Notes: generated from the letters alone by a model not told the origin. Numbered from the stretch's first letter, positions 1-9,113 are shown. The stretch is DNA of 64,000 nt from Hyphomicrobiales bacterium (GCA_900466475.1 UBMI01000019.1:136664-200663), one strand, 5' to 3'. Numbers and translations are program-made.

Positions 1-242
1 GGGCGGATGAGGGGGCCGCGAGCGCACCGCCTTGTTCGTTTTGTGAGTTGGTGGAGGAGCGGCGCGGGCAGCCGCCAATACCCCGTCCAGGGAGGCGGCG
101 CATCTTCGCTTGCAGCACTCCGATAAACGCTATCGGCTCTTTCCGCGTGGGGTCGTTCACATCAGAATTGCAACTGCCCATTGCGGCCATCGGCCTGCTC
201 TTCTAGTTTGCGCGCCATGTTCCTCTTGCGTGCAAGAATCCC
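1..242. other. Left-edge stretch without a supportable gene
   Basis: I see no ORF with family-like sequence here. The + frame starting at base 1 is open to a TAA near position 124, so it could hold the last codons of a gene entering from the left. Its translation is rich in Arg, Gly and Ser and resembles nothing I recognise. The last 100 bases presumably hold the promoter of the Nudix gene that starts at 243. Confidence 0.3.
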
Positions 243-701
243 ATGAGTTCCCCCCGTACAAAAATCAATCTGAAAGCTCTTGGTCTCCATTGGCGCAACG
301 GCTGTCTTCTGGCGGCCGAGGTCTATGACAAGAAGGGGCGGGTTGCCGGCGTGCGTCCGCTCGGCGGCAGTGTTGAATTCGGCGAGGACTCGGAAGCGGC
401 TTTGAGGCGCGAATTCAGGGAAGAGCTCGGCGTGGAGGTCGAGGTTTTCTCAGGGCCGCTTGTCATGGAAAACATATATGTCTTCGAAGGCGAGAGCGGC
501 CACGAGATCATGTTCATCTTCAAGATCGGCTTCGTCTCGAATGACTATCAGGGTCAGGATGTGATCACCTTCCAGGAAAGCGATGGAACGTTCGGGGTGG
601 CTCGATGGTATGACCCGAAAACGCTCGATCTCGACGGCTCGCCAGGCCTCTATCCAAAAGGCCTGAAAGCGCTACTGACGTCCACTCTGCTGGCCGAATG
701 A
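243..701 (+). CDS. NUDIX hydrolase
   Basis: This 152-residue protein is a Nudix hydrolase, a family that cleaves nucleoside diphosphates linked to another group, usually with Mg2+. The Nudix box G-x5-E-x7-R-E-x-x-E-E-x-G-x is complete at residues 42-64, with G42, E48, R56, E57, E60, E61 and G63 all visible. The length is normal for a single-domain cytoplasmic Nudix enzyme. The ATG at 243 follows CTTGCGTGCAAGAATCCC, which has no strong Shine-Dalgarno site, so the start is slightly uncertain. It stands alone and converges with the autotransporter gene. Substrate cannot be told from sequence. Confidence 0.9.
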   Translation: MSSPRTKINLKALGLHWRNGCLLAAEVYDKKGRVAGVRPLGGSVEFGEDSEAALRREFREELGVEVEVFSGPLVMENIYVFEGESGHEIMFIFKIGFVSNDYQGQDVITFQESDGTFGVARWYDPKTLDLDGSPGLYPKGLKALLTSTLLAE

Positions 702-720
702 GCAGACGCTTTTGCTGCAT

Positions 721-3333
721 CTACCACTTCACGCGCAGGCCCGCGGTGCCGCTGAAAGCGTAACTGTCGCCGAAATCCTTCAGCGAGGATTTTGCGGCGA
801 CTTCGCCATAGAGCGAGTAGCGCTCGTCGTTCCAGGTGTAGGAGCCGCCAAGCGTCAGGCCGGCCCAGACAGGGTCGTTCCTGCTTTCAAAGCCGGTGCC
901 GGAGACATCGACGGCGGTGCCATCCAGGAACTCGCCGTAGAGATTGGCGATGCCATAGACCTTCGCCAGTGCCGTCTGGCCATCGGTGCGCTGCATTGTC
1001 TCCTCGTGATCGAGCGCCACGCCGAGCCGACCGATCAGGCTGTCGCCGTCATCAAGCGATACCCGTGCGCCGAAGCGATCATTGAACGTGTCGAAGTCGA
1101 CGGAGGAATAGATGAGTTGGGCCTGCGGCGTGACCGACCACGGCCCGGAGGCCGCAAAGCGCCGTCCGGTCTCAAGGCTCAGCGCGTAGCCGAAACCATT
1201 GTTGCCGCTTTCCATGGCGCCGTCGAGGAGGTCGGATTTCAGGTCGGTGTCATACCAGGTGGCCTGGCTCTGGGCGTCGACATAAAAGCCGTTATCGCCA
1301 TACCAGGTCAGCGTCGCGCCAAGCCCGAAGCCTGTCGTGTCGATATCGCCATTACCGTAGAAGGAGTCGATATCGCCTGATATCGTACCGTAGTGGACGG
1401 TGAGGCCGCCGATCAACCGGCCGCTCTGATCCTGATAGAGTTCGCCATCCAGGCCACCCTCCAGCTTGAACAGATCGTAGTCGTAGCTGTCGACGGCGGT
1501 GCTGCTGTCGGGCTCGATGCTCGCATGCATGCCCTCGGCGCGCAGCCAGACATTGTCGGGCCCTTTGGCCGATGTCGCCTTGTTGCCTTCCGTTCGGTAG
1601 CGGTCGCCGAGGCGCTGCTGCAGCGTGGAAAGCCCATTCAGGGCGAGCAGCAGCTGCGGATAGGCCTCGTAAAGCGGAACGCCGGGCTGGTACTGGGGGC
1701 CGATTGCCACTCCCGAGGGATCAATGAGTGCCGAGCGAAGATACCAGTCGCCGTCAGCAGGGGTCGCGATACCGTTCTGATAGAGCCGATAGGCGTATGC
1801 ACCGCCGACAACGGCCTGATCGCCCTGAAAAACATAGTCGCCGAGCAGCGAGAAGCTGCCGGCCGAGGTGCCGCCGACATCGACGATCTTGATGCCTTCG
1901 ACGGTCTGCGCCCCACCGCCGCCGAGATTAGTGACGCGCACATTGGTGGTGCCCGCCGTATTGCCCGTCACCACGAGCCGGTCGGTCGGCGAGGCATCGC
2001 CGCCGAGCACGCTCTCGATCGCAAGCGTGCCGCCATTGCCGGTGTAGTTGCCCGCGATGGTCAAGGTGCCGATGGAATTACCCGGGGCAACCGTGCCGGA
2101 ACTGGCGACGTCGCCAATGATGGTGCCGCTGCCTCCGAGCGTGCCGGCATTGGTGATGTCGCCGATAACGGAGGTCGGGGTTGTGTGATCGCCAATCAGC
2201 AGCGTGCCATCTGAGATGGTCCAGTCTGTTGTCGCCGAGCCGTTGCCGGTCAGAAGCCATGTGCCGGTGCCGGTCTTCTCGAACCTGTCGAAGTTCTGGT
2301 ATTGGGCTGCTGCGCCGATCTTCGATACGTCGAAGCTGTCGGTGCCCGCGCCGCCGAGGCGGAAGGTATCGACACCCGCGCCGCCAACGACGTTGCCGAT
2401 AATGTTGGAGCCGGCGTGAAGCTCCAGCGTCGTGGCGCCTGCGACAACGGAGATCGCGTTGCTGCCGCCGGCGCCGGTTTGAATGGTTCCGCTATTGATA
2501 AGCAGGGCACTCGGCGTCTGGACGATGATCCCGGCAGCATTGTTCCCGCCAACGATCGTGCCGTTATTTTCGAAGAAGGTCGCGCCGACCCCCAGACGGA
2601 CGCCTACGCCCCCACCGGCGCCGCCGTTGCCGCCGCGGATCGTCCCGTTGTTGGTCAGGGAGGCCGGGCTGGCGGCCGTGGCCAACTGGCCCAGATTGAC
2701 ACCGGTGCCCCCGCTGCCGGAGACGCTGTTTCCGCCCTGGATTAAGCCGTTGTTGGTGACCGCGAGCGCTCGGAGGGCGTTAATTCCCTCACCGCCAGAC
2801 CCTGCGCCGCTACTGGAGCCGCCTTTTACCGTTCCGTTGTTTATGAAGATGCCGGGGCCGGCGTAGGCGACGCCTGAACTGGTGGTCGGGCTTCCGTCGG
2901 CGCCGCCGGTGATCGAACCGTTGTTGACCAATGTCGAGGTAAGAGTGCCGCTGTTGTACCAAAACCCGCGTTGAGCAATGTTGCCGACGATAGTGCCGGA
3001 CAAGGTCAGAGTATTGCCGTTGGACGTTATCATCTGCAGGCCGGTCATAGTGAAGCCGTTGGTATTGATGCTGATCGGCTTCGTGGCATTGGGCAGTGCG
3101 GCAATGGTTCCTGCGATATTGCCCGTCAGCGTGATCGTCGCGCTGCCATCGGGGTCGCCATTGGCGGCTGTAACCGCGTTGGCGAATTCGGTGGCATTGC
3201 TGGCGGTGTAATTACCCGCAACCGCCGACATCGGGGAGAACAGACAGGAGGCGAGTGCCAGCGTCGCAAGACTTGCGCCCGAAAAAAGTTCTGCTTTCCT
3301 GGAAACCTTCGTGTCGACAACGCTGCCACGCAT
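721..3333 (-). CDS. Autotransporter outer-membrane beta-barrel protein
   Basis: This 870-residue protein looks like a type V (autotransporter) surface protein. A signal peptide of about 40 residues has a hydrophobic core ending in SPMSAVAG. The passenger is rich in Gly, Asn, Thr and Ser. Between about residues 130 and 320 it carries repeats built on N-N-G-x-I/V-x-G-G, typical of a beta-helix. The last roughly 260 residues have the alternating pattern of an autotransporter barrel and end in an aromatic residue (LRVKW). I chose the ATG at 3333 because AAAGGGG lies 6 bases upstream; an upstream in-frame start at 3390 would spoil the signal peptide. Function of the passenger is unknown; adhesion or biofilm roles are usual for the family. 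It faces an AT-rich upstream region. Confidence 0.9.
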   Translation of the reverse strand: MRGSVVDTKVSRKAELFSGASLATLALASCLFSPMSAVAGNYTASNATEFANAVTAANGDPDGSATITLTGNIAGTIAALPNATKPISINTNGFTMTGLQMITSNGNTLTLSGTIVGNIAQRGFWYNSGTLTSTLVNNGSITGGADGSPTTSSGVAYAGPGIFINNGTVKGGSSSGAGSGGEGINALRALAVTNNGLIQGGNSVSGSGGTGVNLGQLATAASPASLTNNGTIRGGNGGAGGGVGVRLGVGATFFENNGTIVGGNNAAGIIVQTPSALLINSGTIQTGAGGSNAISVVAGATTLELHAGSNIIGNVVGGAGVDTFRLGGAGTDSFDVSKIGAAAQYQNFDRFEKTGTGTWLLTGNGSATTDWTISDGTLLIGDHTTPTSVIGDITNAGTLGGSGTIIGDVASSGTVAPGNSIGTLTIAGNYTGNGGTLAIESVLGGDASPTDRLVVTGNTAGTTNVRVTNLGGGGAQTVEGIKIVDVGGTSAGSFSLLGDYVFQGDQAVVGGAYAYRLYQNGIATPADGDWYLRSALIDPSGVAIGPQYQPGVPLYEAYPQLLLALNGLSTLQQRLGDRYRTEGNKATSAKGPDNVWLRAEGMHASIEPDSSTAVDSYDYDLFKLEGGLDGELYQDQSGRLIGGLTVHYGTISGDIDSFYGNGDIDTTGFGLGATLTWYGDNGFYVDAQSQATWYDTDLKSDLLDGAMESGNNGFGYALSLETGRRFAASGPWSVTPQAQLIYSSVDFDTFNDRFGARVSLDDGDSLIGRLGVALDHEETMQRTDGQTALAKVYGIANLYGEFLDGTAVDVSGTGFESRNDPVWAGLTLGGSYTWNDERYSLYGEVAAKSSLKDFGDSYAFSGTAGLRVKW

Positions 3334-3946
3334 GTCTGACCCCTTTAAATTGATGGAAATAAAACGCCGCATGGAATCAGGCGGCAACAAGGATTAGTTG
3401 CTTTTCTACGTTTCCGTACCGTACCTGCTGAATGCGGAAAATAGTAATTTCTGGCGGGTTGGAAATGAGAGTAGGCTGATCGCAACTTACGGACAATTCA
3501 CAAAGCTAATATAAATCAATATGTTAAATTCTTATCCATTGCCGCCGGCAATCGGGCGGATGGCGTGAGGCGGGGACGAAAGCACCGCGTTCAGTGAGGC
3601 TGAAAGCATCTACCTAAGCGAGAATAAAACAATCGGGCATGGCGTTTGCCGTCGATAGTCATGCCCCTGTATATCTAGGGTGCAGTTGGTGACCCCTTGC
3701 GGGCGTGGTGTCGCGATGCAGCTGGTGTGACCGGCGATCCTGCTGAACGCATCGCTGTGACCGGCAAAGGAAAGGTCCCTCCGCCGGCTTTCTGTCGGCC
3801 GGGCGCATTCCGCTGCGCGCTGCCCATCTCCCATCCGGATGGTGCTTTCAGGTTCCGTCATCGCGCTCTCTTCCATCGCGCTGTTGCGGTGACCCCGATC
3901 CGGCGATCTGCGGCAGCAGTTTACACGGTCAGGACACTGCCGATCC
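3334..3946. other. Intergenic region upstream of the autotransporter
   Basis: About 610 bases without a convincing gene. The first 230 bases are AT-rich for this genome and probably hold the autotransporter promoter on the minus strand. The rest contains overlapping short ORFs on both strands (for example 3610-3969 minus and 3697-3987 plus) whose translations are rich in Arg, Pro and Cys and match no family I know. I treat them as chance ORFs. Confidence 0.5.
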
Positions 3947-4798
3947 TCAAGGGCGATCTTGGCCGGCAATGTCCTTTCCGCTCATGAAGTCCGGATAGAC
4001 GCTTTCGCTCTGGTCATCGGCCGGAAACATCGTTTCGATGCGTATTTCCTCGGCGGTCACCGTCTGCGGCGTACCGACCGTTGATATCATCGAGAAGAGG
4101 TTGAGCGTATGGCGTCCGGCCCGGAACCTGAGCGGGATCATGGGCAGGGCATCCGGGGCAGGTCCGGAGTGCGGGTCCTGCGGGACATCGGGATAGGCCA
4201 TCAGTTCGGCGATAAGCGTCTGCGTGCGTTCGTCGGAGACATGACCGATCGCTTCCCTTCTGACCCGCGACAGAAGACTGCCGGCTGTTTCCTCCCAGCG
4301 CATCAGGAAGGGCCGCATGCCCTCGGGATCGAACATCAGGTGCAGGAGATTGCGCGGCCGGGGGTGCCGCGAAAGATCGATGAACCGGTTGAAGAAGGCA
4401 GGGGCCGACACGTTCGTCTCGATCACGTTCCAATAGCGATCCATGGCGATTGCCGGAAATGGCTCGTGCTGCCGCAACATTCGCCTGACCGCGCGATGGA
4501 TGCCCTGCATCGAGGCGGCGTCGAGCGGGTCGTCGCGGTAAACCGGCGCGTATCCGGCGGCAAGGAAGATGGCATTGCGCTCGCGTAAGGGGATCTGCAG
4601 AGCGTCGGCAAGGTCGATGATCATCTGCCGGCTCGGCGTCGCTCGTCCGGTTTCGACGAAGCTCACATGCTTTTGCGAGATGCCGGTATCGAGAGCGAGT
4701 TCCAGCTGCGGTTTGCCGCGGATTTCCCGCCACTGGCGCAGCAGCATGCCTGCTGACGTGGGGTAGGAGGGCCGTGAGGCGTTGGAAGCTGTGGTCAT
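3947..4798 (-). CDS. XRE family regulator with MmyB-like ligand domain
   Basis: The 283-residue protein has an N-terminal helix-turn-helix of the XRE/Cro type (residues about 16-72, including the segment GISQKHVSFVETGRATPS). It is followed by the long C-terminal domain typical of MmyB-like regulators (about 105-265, with the family-like stretch around PFPAIAMDRYWNVIETN). Such proteins are thought to bind a small, possibly fatty, ligand and often sit beside oxidoreductases or carboxymuconolactone-decarboxylase-like genes, as here. It lies 58 bases downstream of the CMD gene on the same strand, so the two probably form one transcription unit. A GC-rich hairpin (4826-4843) separates them and may tune expression. 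Confidence 0.85.
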   Translation of the reverse strand: MTTASNASRPSYPTSAGMLLRQWREIRGKPQLELALDTGISQKHVSFVETGRATPSRQMIIDLADALQIPLRERNAIFLAAGYAPVYRDDPLDAASMQGIHRAVRRMLRQHEPFPAIAMDRYWNVIETNVSAPAFFNRFIDLSRHPRPRNLLHLMFDPEGMRPFLMRWEETAGSLLSRVRREAIGHVSDERTQTLIAELMAYPDVPQDPHSGPAPDALPMIPLRFRAGRHTLNLFSMISTVGTPQTVTAEEIRIETMFPADDQSESVYPDFMSGKDIAGQDRP

Positions 4799-4825
4799 GG
4801 CGTGCGATCGGTCCTTACGGAAGGC

Positions 4826-4843
4826 CGGCCGCCGGGGCGGCCG
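4826..4843. promoter_or_regulatory. GC-rich inverted repeat between CMD and XRE genes
   Basis: CGGCCGCC and GGCGGCCG are perfect inverted arms around GG. In the intercistronic mRNA this would form a very stable stem. It has no following T-run on the minus strand, so it is more likely an mRNA-stability or partial-attenuation element than a full terminator. Confidence 0.35.
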
Positions 4844-4856
4844 AGCGCATTCTATA

Positions 4857-5408
4857 TCAGGGCTTTACCCAGGCGTAGGCATCAAAGGGCGGCTCCAGGG
4901 CAGGGCGGGTGACACTGCCGGCATAGTTGGTGATGGCAGAAGCGGCGATGACGGCGATCACCTCGAGCAGTCTGCTCTCGTCGAAGCCGGCCTGAAGAAA
5001 CGCGCCCACGTCCGCCTCGGTCAATCGTCCGCGGGTCTCGATCAAGGTGCGGGCGAGGTTTGAAAGCGCTGCCGACTTCGGTTCGGCCGGCAATCCGCCG
5101 TTTCTGATGGCGTCGACATCGCTGGCCGCAATGCCGTTCTCGATTGCCAGGAACGAATGAAAGCCGACAGCCCATTCGCAGGCATTGATCACGGCGTTGG
5201 TCAGCAGCAGCACCTGGATCTGCGGCTCGGTGAAGCTGCCGCCATGCACATTCTGGAAAAGCGCTGCCAGGCAGTTGATGAGAACGGGCGATGTCGACAG
5301 GGCGCCCGCGATATTTGGGATGAAGCCGAATGCATCCTCTAGGCCGCGCAGGGCGGCTTGCGATGCGGCAGGCGCCGTTTCGAGGCTATGGATCGGAAAA
5401 CGAGTCAT
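4857..5408 (-). CDS. Carboxymuconolactone decarboxylase/AhpD-like protein
   Basis: This 183-residue protein has the all-helical CMD/AhpD fold signature. The usual catalytic segment of AhpD-like members is C-x2-C-x3-H. Here it reads C77-E-W-A80-V-G-F-H84, so the first Cys and the His are kept but the second Cys is Ala. A disulfide-based peroxidase cycle is therefore unlikely, and another chemistry or a binding role is possible. The C-terminal half (VIAVIAASAITNYAG) also matches the family. The ATG at 5408 is the first in frame. It is the upstream gene of a two-gene unit with the XRE regulator and is divergent from the PPOX flavoprotein gene at 5667. Confidence 0.82.
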   Translation of the reverse strand: MTRFPIHSLETAPAASQAALRGLEDAFGFIPNIAGALSTSPVLINCLAALFQNVHGGSFTEPQIQVLLLTNAVINACEWAVGFHSFLAIENGIAASDVDAIRNGGLPAEPKSAALSNLARTLIETRGRLTEADVGAFLQAGFDESRLLEVIAVIAASAITNYAGSVTRPALEPPFDAYAWVKP

Positions 5409-5666
5409 TGCATGACCTTTCAGATATCAGGTTGGGGCTTACGGCTCCCATGGCCGCGCCTGACCGAACATCTGAAAAACCCGGTATTGCAGCAATTAAC
5501 AGGGAGGTAATAGCCGCCGGCAAGATGCGTTCAAACCTTGCCGGTCATGACGCCGAGGCCGGCCGGCGGGATAGCGCGCCTTGACGAATACCCTATATTT
5601 GAGGTACGTACGTCATATAAGGGCGAGCGATCGTCCGACAAGAGGATGCTGTGGGAGGCAGATGCG

Positions 5667-6317
5667 ATGACGGAGTTCAGTGTCGATCCAAAGTTTGTCG
5701 TGGGGGACGAGGAGGCGCTTCGGAAGCTGTTTCAGCCGACGCATGCGCTGGCGGCGCAGAAATGCATGGGTGCGCTCGACAAGCATGCCCAGGAGTTCAT
5801 CCGGCGATCGCCGTTCATCTGTATCGGTACCCAGAACCGGGATGGCAAGGCCGATGTCAGCCCGCGCGGCGACCCGGTCGGCTTCGTGAAGATCCTCGAT
5901 CCGCACACGCTGGCGATCCCGGACCGGCCGGGCAACAATAGGCTGGATACGCTGGCCAATATTCTCACCAATCCGAGCGTCGGTCTGCTCTTCATCATCC
6001 CCGGATTTGACGACACGCTTCGCGTTAACGGCGAGGCGAGGCTGGTGACCGACCCTGACATCCTCGCGGATATGGGCGTCGGCGAACGCGTGCCGAAGCT
6101 TGCGATCCTGGTCAGGGTGGGCGAGGTGTTCCTGCATTGCGCCAAGGCATTCCGGCGCTCGCATCTGTGGGATCCGGAGCACTTCCAGGATCGCAACGAG
6201 ATGCCCTCGCTCTCGAAGATCATCCTGGACCAGACGTCCGGCGCTCCGGCCGATGACGGCGAAATGCGCAAGATAGATGACGCGCTCGAAGAGGCCTACA
6301 GGACGTCGCTCTATTGA
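5667..6317 (+). CDS. PPOX-class FMN flavoprotein (pyridoxamine-phosphate-oxidase family)
   Basis: The 216-residue protein belongs to the pyridoxamine 5'-phosphate oxidase-like split-barrel family, close to the MSMEG_1061-type FMN-dependent group. Visible marks are the beta-barrel opening FICIGTQNRDGKADVSPRGD, then DRPGNNRLDTLANI and the GEARLVTDP segment. The C-terminal CAKAFRRSHLWDP motif is typical of this subgroup. I chose the ATG at 5667 because GGGAGG lies 8 bases upstream; an ORF from 5538 would add 43 residues unlike the family. It is divergent from the CMD-XRE unit. The shared upstream region holds the small palindrome ACGTACGT near 5605, a candidate operator. Confidence 0.85.
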   Translation: MTEFSVDPKFVVGDEEALRKLFQPTHALAAQKCMGALDKHAQEFIRRSPFICIGTQNRDGKADVSPRGDPVGFVKILDPHTLAIPDRPGNNRLDTLANILTNPSVGLLFIIPGFDDTLRVNGEARLVTDPDILADMGVGERVPKLAILVRVGEVFLHCAKAFRRSHLWDPEHFQDRNEMPSLSKIILDQTSGAPADDGEMRKIDDALEEAYRTSLY

Positions 6318-6365
6318 CGGGGAAGCGTCCGGCGTAGCGAACGTGAAAGGAATGCCGGGGAGCGC

Positions 6366-6992
6366 CTAGCGATGAGCCGTCGCGAGCTTTGCGGCGAGCC
6401 CGACGAAGACGAGGCCGGCAACGCGATTGAGAATGACCTGGCTTCTGTCGGAGCGCTTCAGCCAGGCGCTGATCGAGCCTGCAAGCAGCGAGATGACGGC
6501 GAAAGAGGTAAAGGCGCAGAGGATGAAGATGCCGCCAAGCTGGAGCATCTGGAAAACGATGCTGCCATTGGCGCTGGAGGTGAACTGGGGCAGAAATGCC
6601 AGGAAGAAGATTGCGACTTTCGGGTTCGTGACATTCATGACGACGCCGCGCGCCATCATCTGCCACATGGGCTTGGCTTTCGCGGTCCCGGCTTCGAGTT
6701 CGTCCGGCACGGCCCGGAAGGCCTTGTAGGCGAGGTAGACAAGATAGCCGGCACCGATGAACTTCAGTGCATCGAAGGCCAGTTGCGAGGTCTGGAAAAT
6801 TGCCGCGACACCGAGCGACACGGCGACGGTGTGAAAGATGAGGCCGACGCACAGGCCCGCAGTCACCGACAGTCCGACACCCCGGCCGTAGATCGCCGAC
6901 TGCATCAGCACAAACAGATTATCGGGGCCGGGTACCCAGCACAGAACAGTGGCTGCGGCGGCAAACGTGATGACGGTCTCAAGCGAAAGCAA
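6366..6992 (-). CDS. LysE family translocator
   Basis: A 208-residue membrane protein of the LysE/RhtB amino-acid exporter superfamily with about six hydrophobic segments. The family signature after the first helix, W-V-P-G-P-D-N, is present, as is the mid-protein NVTNPKVAIFFLAFLPQF. No ATG fits the N terminus. The TTG at 6992 gives the expected MLSLETVITF beginning and has GCAGGAG about 9 bases upstream, so I take it as the start; reading further upstream adds about 85 Arg/Pro-rich residues that look non-coding. Likely exports a neutral or basic amino acid or a homoserine-lactone-like solute. It is one of three LysE-type exporters in this window. Confidence 0.85.
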   Translation of the reverse strand: MLSLETVITFAAAATVLCWVPGPDNLFVLMQSAIYGRGVGLSVTAGLCVGLIFHTVAVSLGVAAIFQTSQLAFDALKFIGAGYLVYLAYKAFRAVPDELEAGTAKAKPMWQMMARGVVMNVTNPKVAIFFLAFLPQFTSSANGSIVFQMLQLGGIFILCAFTSFAVISLLAGSISAWLKRSDRSQVILNRVAGLVFVGLAAKLATAHR

Positions 6993-7128
6993 TGTCGGGA
7001 ACTCCTGCGGCTGACGCCCAATAGCACGCGAGCGTGGGCAAAACCATCGGCGCCGGTGTGGACACAGCGTTATCAAGAACAGGTCCGCGCCGGTGAGGGC
7101 TATCCGCCTGTCGATCTGCCGAAACGGC

Positions 7129-7863
7129 TCAGACCGCGCGAACCTCGGCAAGCCGCCTGACTGCGTACTCGTCCCGCCAGCAGACGGCGGCCTCCCATGC
7201 GGCTGATGCCTGCGCGGCAATGTCATGCGCGCCGTCGTCGAGACCGGCGGCATTGCCGGGCAGTACCAGGTCGAGGTCGGGCACGTCGACGTGAGACTCG
7301 TCCCAGTCGATCAAGGCGACCCGATCGGCGGTCATGCGGATGTTGCCAGGATTGTTCGGGTTGCCGTGGACGACGCAAGTCCGGCGCCCGACGAGGCGCG
7401 CCCATGCGGCCCGGCATCGGATGACGGCCTCGGGCGGCATTGCGGAGAGGTTGATCCTCGTTCCGGTTTCGGCATGCAGGAGGTCGGTCGACGACCGCCA
7501 GCCCGGGCGCTGCGGCCAGCCCTGCGTCGACCGGTGCAGCTCGCGGAGCGTGTCGGCGACGCGACGCCAGTCGGACTGCGTCTCCGGAGGTCCGCCCTCC
7601 ATGTATTTCATCACCACCAGGCCATTGGCGAAGAGCCGGCCGTCGCTCGTCGGGATCGGCACCGGGACGGCCATGCCTTCCCGGTCGAGATGTTGGAGCA
7701 GCGCGGTTTCCCATGCGAGATCGGCGTCACTCCTGGAGCCGAGACGGCCGACAGCGATCTCACCGCGGATGCGGACCCTCCACACGTCGTTGGCAACTCC
7801 ACCCGTAAGCGGTTCGATGCGAACGGCGTCTTCCCCCCATTTCCCGAGCACTTCCCATCCCAT
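7129..7863 (-). CDS. APH-like phosphotransferase family protein
   Basis: The 244-residue protein resembles small aminoglycoside-phosphotransferase (APH/choline-kinase-fold) enzymes. The phosphotransfer loop reads V-V-H166-G-N168-P-N-N-P-G-N174-I, and the metal-binding segment is I-D186-W-D-E. In active kinases the loop is H-G-D, so the catalytic base Asp is replaced by Asn at 168, while the second Asn and the later Asp are kept. This may be a subfamily trait or signal weak activity. The start ATG at 7863 has no clear ribosome site. The gene lies 136 bases upstream of the LysE gene on the same strand. Substrate is unknown, and I see no basis for a specific resistance claim. Confidence 0.75.
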   Translation of the reverse strand: MGWEVLGKWGEDAVRIEPLTGGVANDVWRVRIRGEIAVGRLGSRSDADLAWETALLQHLDREGMAVPVPIPTSDGRLFANGLVVMKYMEGGPPETQSDWRRVADTLRELHRSTQGWPQRPGWRSSTDLLHAETGTRINLSAMPPEAVIRCRAAWARLVGRRTCVVHGNPNNPGNIRMTADRVALIDWDESHVDVPDLDLVLPGNAAGLDDGAHDIAAQASAAWEAAVCWRDEYAVRRLAEVRAV

Positions 7864-7946
7864 TGGCGCTGTTCCTGGCGGTCATGATTGAATGACCTGA
7901 GACATGGCGAAAGTTTACGACGTCACGATGTACTCGCGAGCGGCCT

Positions 7947-9113
7947 TCAATCGTGGCCCTTGAGCGGGATCAGCGAAAGCAGCGCAAGCATCGAGATTGC
8001 CGCACCGGCCATCGCCAGCGGCCAGAGGCCGACGGAAATGTAGGGCGCGACGGCAGTCGTTCCGAGCGCCGCTATGCCGAGGATCGCGGCGATGACGATT
8101 GCGGCTGCGCGCGAATGATCGCCGCGGGCGGCCGATATTGCCCGATGAAAGCCGATCGGCCCGCGGATGCCGAAGCCGAAATTCAAGGCGGCCCAAAGCG
8201 GGACCAGAACGAAAAGGCTGGACGCGCCGGTCAGAGCATAGGCGAAGATGGCCAGAAAGGCGCAGGGCATGATCGCCGTCCCGATGCGGATCGTTCTCAG
8301 CGTTCCGAATTTCGCGCCGAGCCAGGCGGAGGAATTGGCGGCCAGGATGAACATGGTTATGCCGCAGACCTGCAGGACGACGAAATCCCCGATTCCCCTG
8401 TCGAGGGGGCCGGTCAGCACAGCCGGCAGGCCGAAGACGAAGACCAGGAGCGCGCCGAGGGACAGGGCCTGGCTGGCGGCATAGAGGAGGAATTCGCCAT
8501 TCTTCAATATGGCGAGATAGCTGTGATGCTCTTCCATCTGCTGCGGGTGCGGGAAGGCGGCGCGCTGCCAGAAGACGGCTGCCGCTATCAGCGCCGCGGA
8601 TGCCGCCAGAAGCACGAAGGAAATCTCCCAGCCTCCGAACTCCAGCAGCCAGGCGCCCGCAATCGGGGCCAGCGCCGGCGCGAGGGACTCGACCGAGCCG
8701 AGCCGCCCCATGGCGGCGGCCGCCTTGTCATGCGGATAGAGGCCGTGGATGAAACCGGGCGCAAAGACGGCGGGGCCGGAGCCGAAGGCCCCCTGGGCAA
8801 AGCGCAGGGCAATCAGCCATTCGATCGAGGGAGATTCCGCGGCCGCCAGCGACGCGATGCCGAAGAGTGCAAGCGACCAGATCAGCAGCTTGCGCGGATC
8901 GAAGCGTGCGCCGAGCTCGCCGAAGGCGATGAGCCCGACCAGCGTGCCGAAGGCATAGGCGGCCAGCACGAGCTGGGCAATCTCGATGCTTCCGCCGAGC
9001 TGCCCCGGCAGGCTCGGGACGGCCGGAAGCACCAGATCGGTGCCGGCGATACCGAGCACGGTTCCGCTGGCGATCAGGGCGAACAGGAATGAGGTCTTCG
9101 GGCGTGCGGTCAT
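7947..9113 (-). CDS. MFS transporter, Bcr/CflA-like
   Basis: A 388-residue protein with about twelve hydrophobic segments, typical of drug:H+ antiporters of the major facilitator superfamily. The first helix carries GIAGTDLVLPAVPSL, matching the Bcr/CflA subgroup, and the loop after helix 2 has G-A-R-F-D-P-R-K, a motif-A variant. I prefer the ATG at 9113 because AGGGAG is just upstream and the protein then opens directly before the first helix. An ATG at 9173 would add 20 polar residues. It is divergent from nothing close; the next gene upstream is the esterase at 9281 on the same strand. Substrate unknown. Confidence 0.82.
   Translation of the reverse strand: MTARPKTSFLFALIASGTVLGIAGTDLVLPAVPSLPGQLGGSIEIAQLVLAAYAFGTLVGLIAFGELGARFDPRKLLIWSLALFGIASLAAAESPSIEWLIALRFAQGAFGSGPAVFAPGFIHGLYPHDKAAAAMGRLGSVESLAPALAPIAGAWLLEFGGWEISFVLLAASAALIAAAVFWQRAAFPHPQQMEEHHSYLAILKNGEFLLYAASQALSLGALLVFVFGLPAVLTGPLDRGIGDFVVLQVCGITMFILAANSSAWLGAKFGTLRTIRIGTAIMPCAFLAIFAYALTGASSLFVLVPLWAALNFGFGIRGPIGFHRAISAARGDHSRAAAIVIAAILGIAALGTTAVAPYISVGLWPLAMAGAAISMLALLSLIPLKGHD

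Noticed and set aside
3610-3969. 119-residue minus-strand ORF (and a plus-strand ORF over the same bases)
   Set aside because: Arg/Cys/Pro-rich translation, no ribosome site and overlap with each other and with the XRE gene; looks like chance.
7953-9092. 379-residue plus-strand ORF
   Set aside because: Antisense shadow of the MFS gene, with highly charged low-complexity translation.
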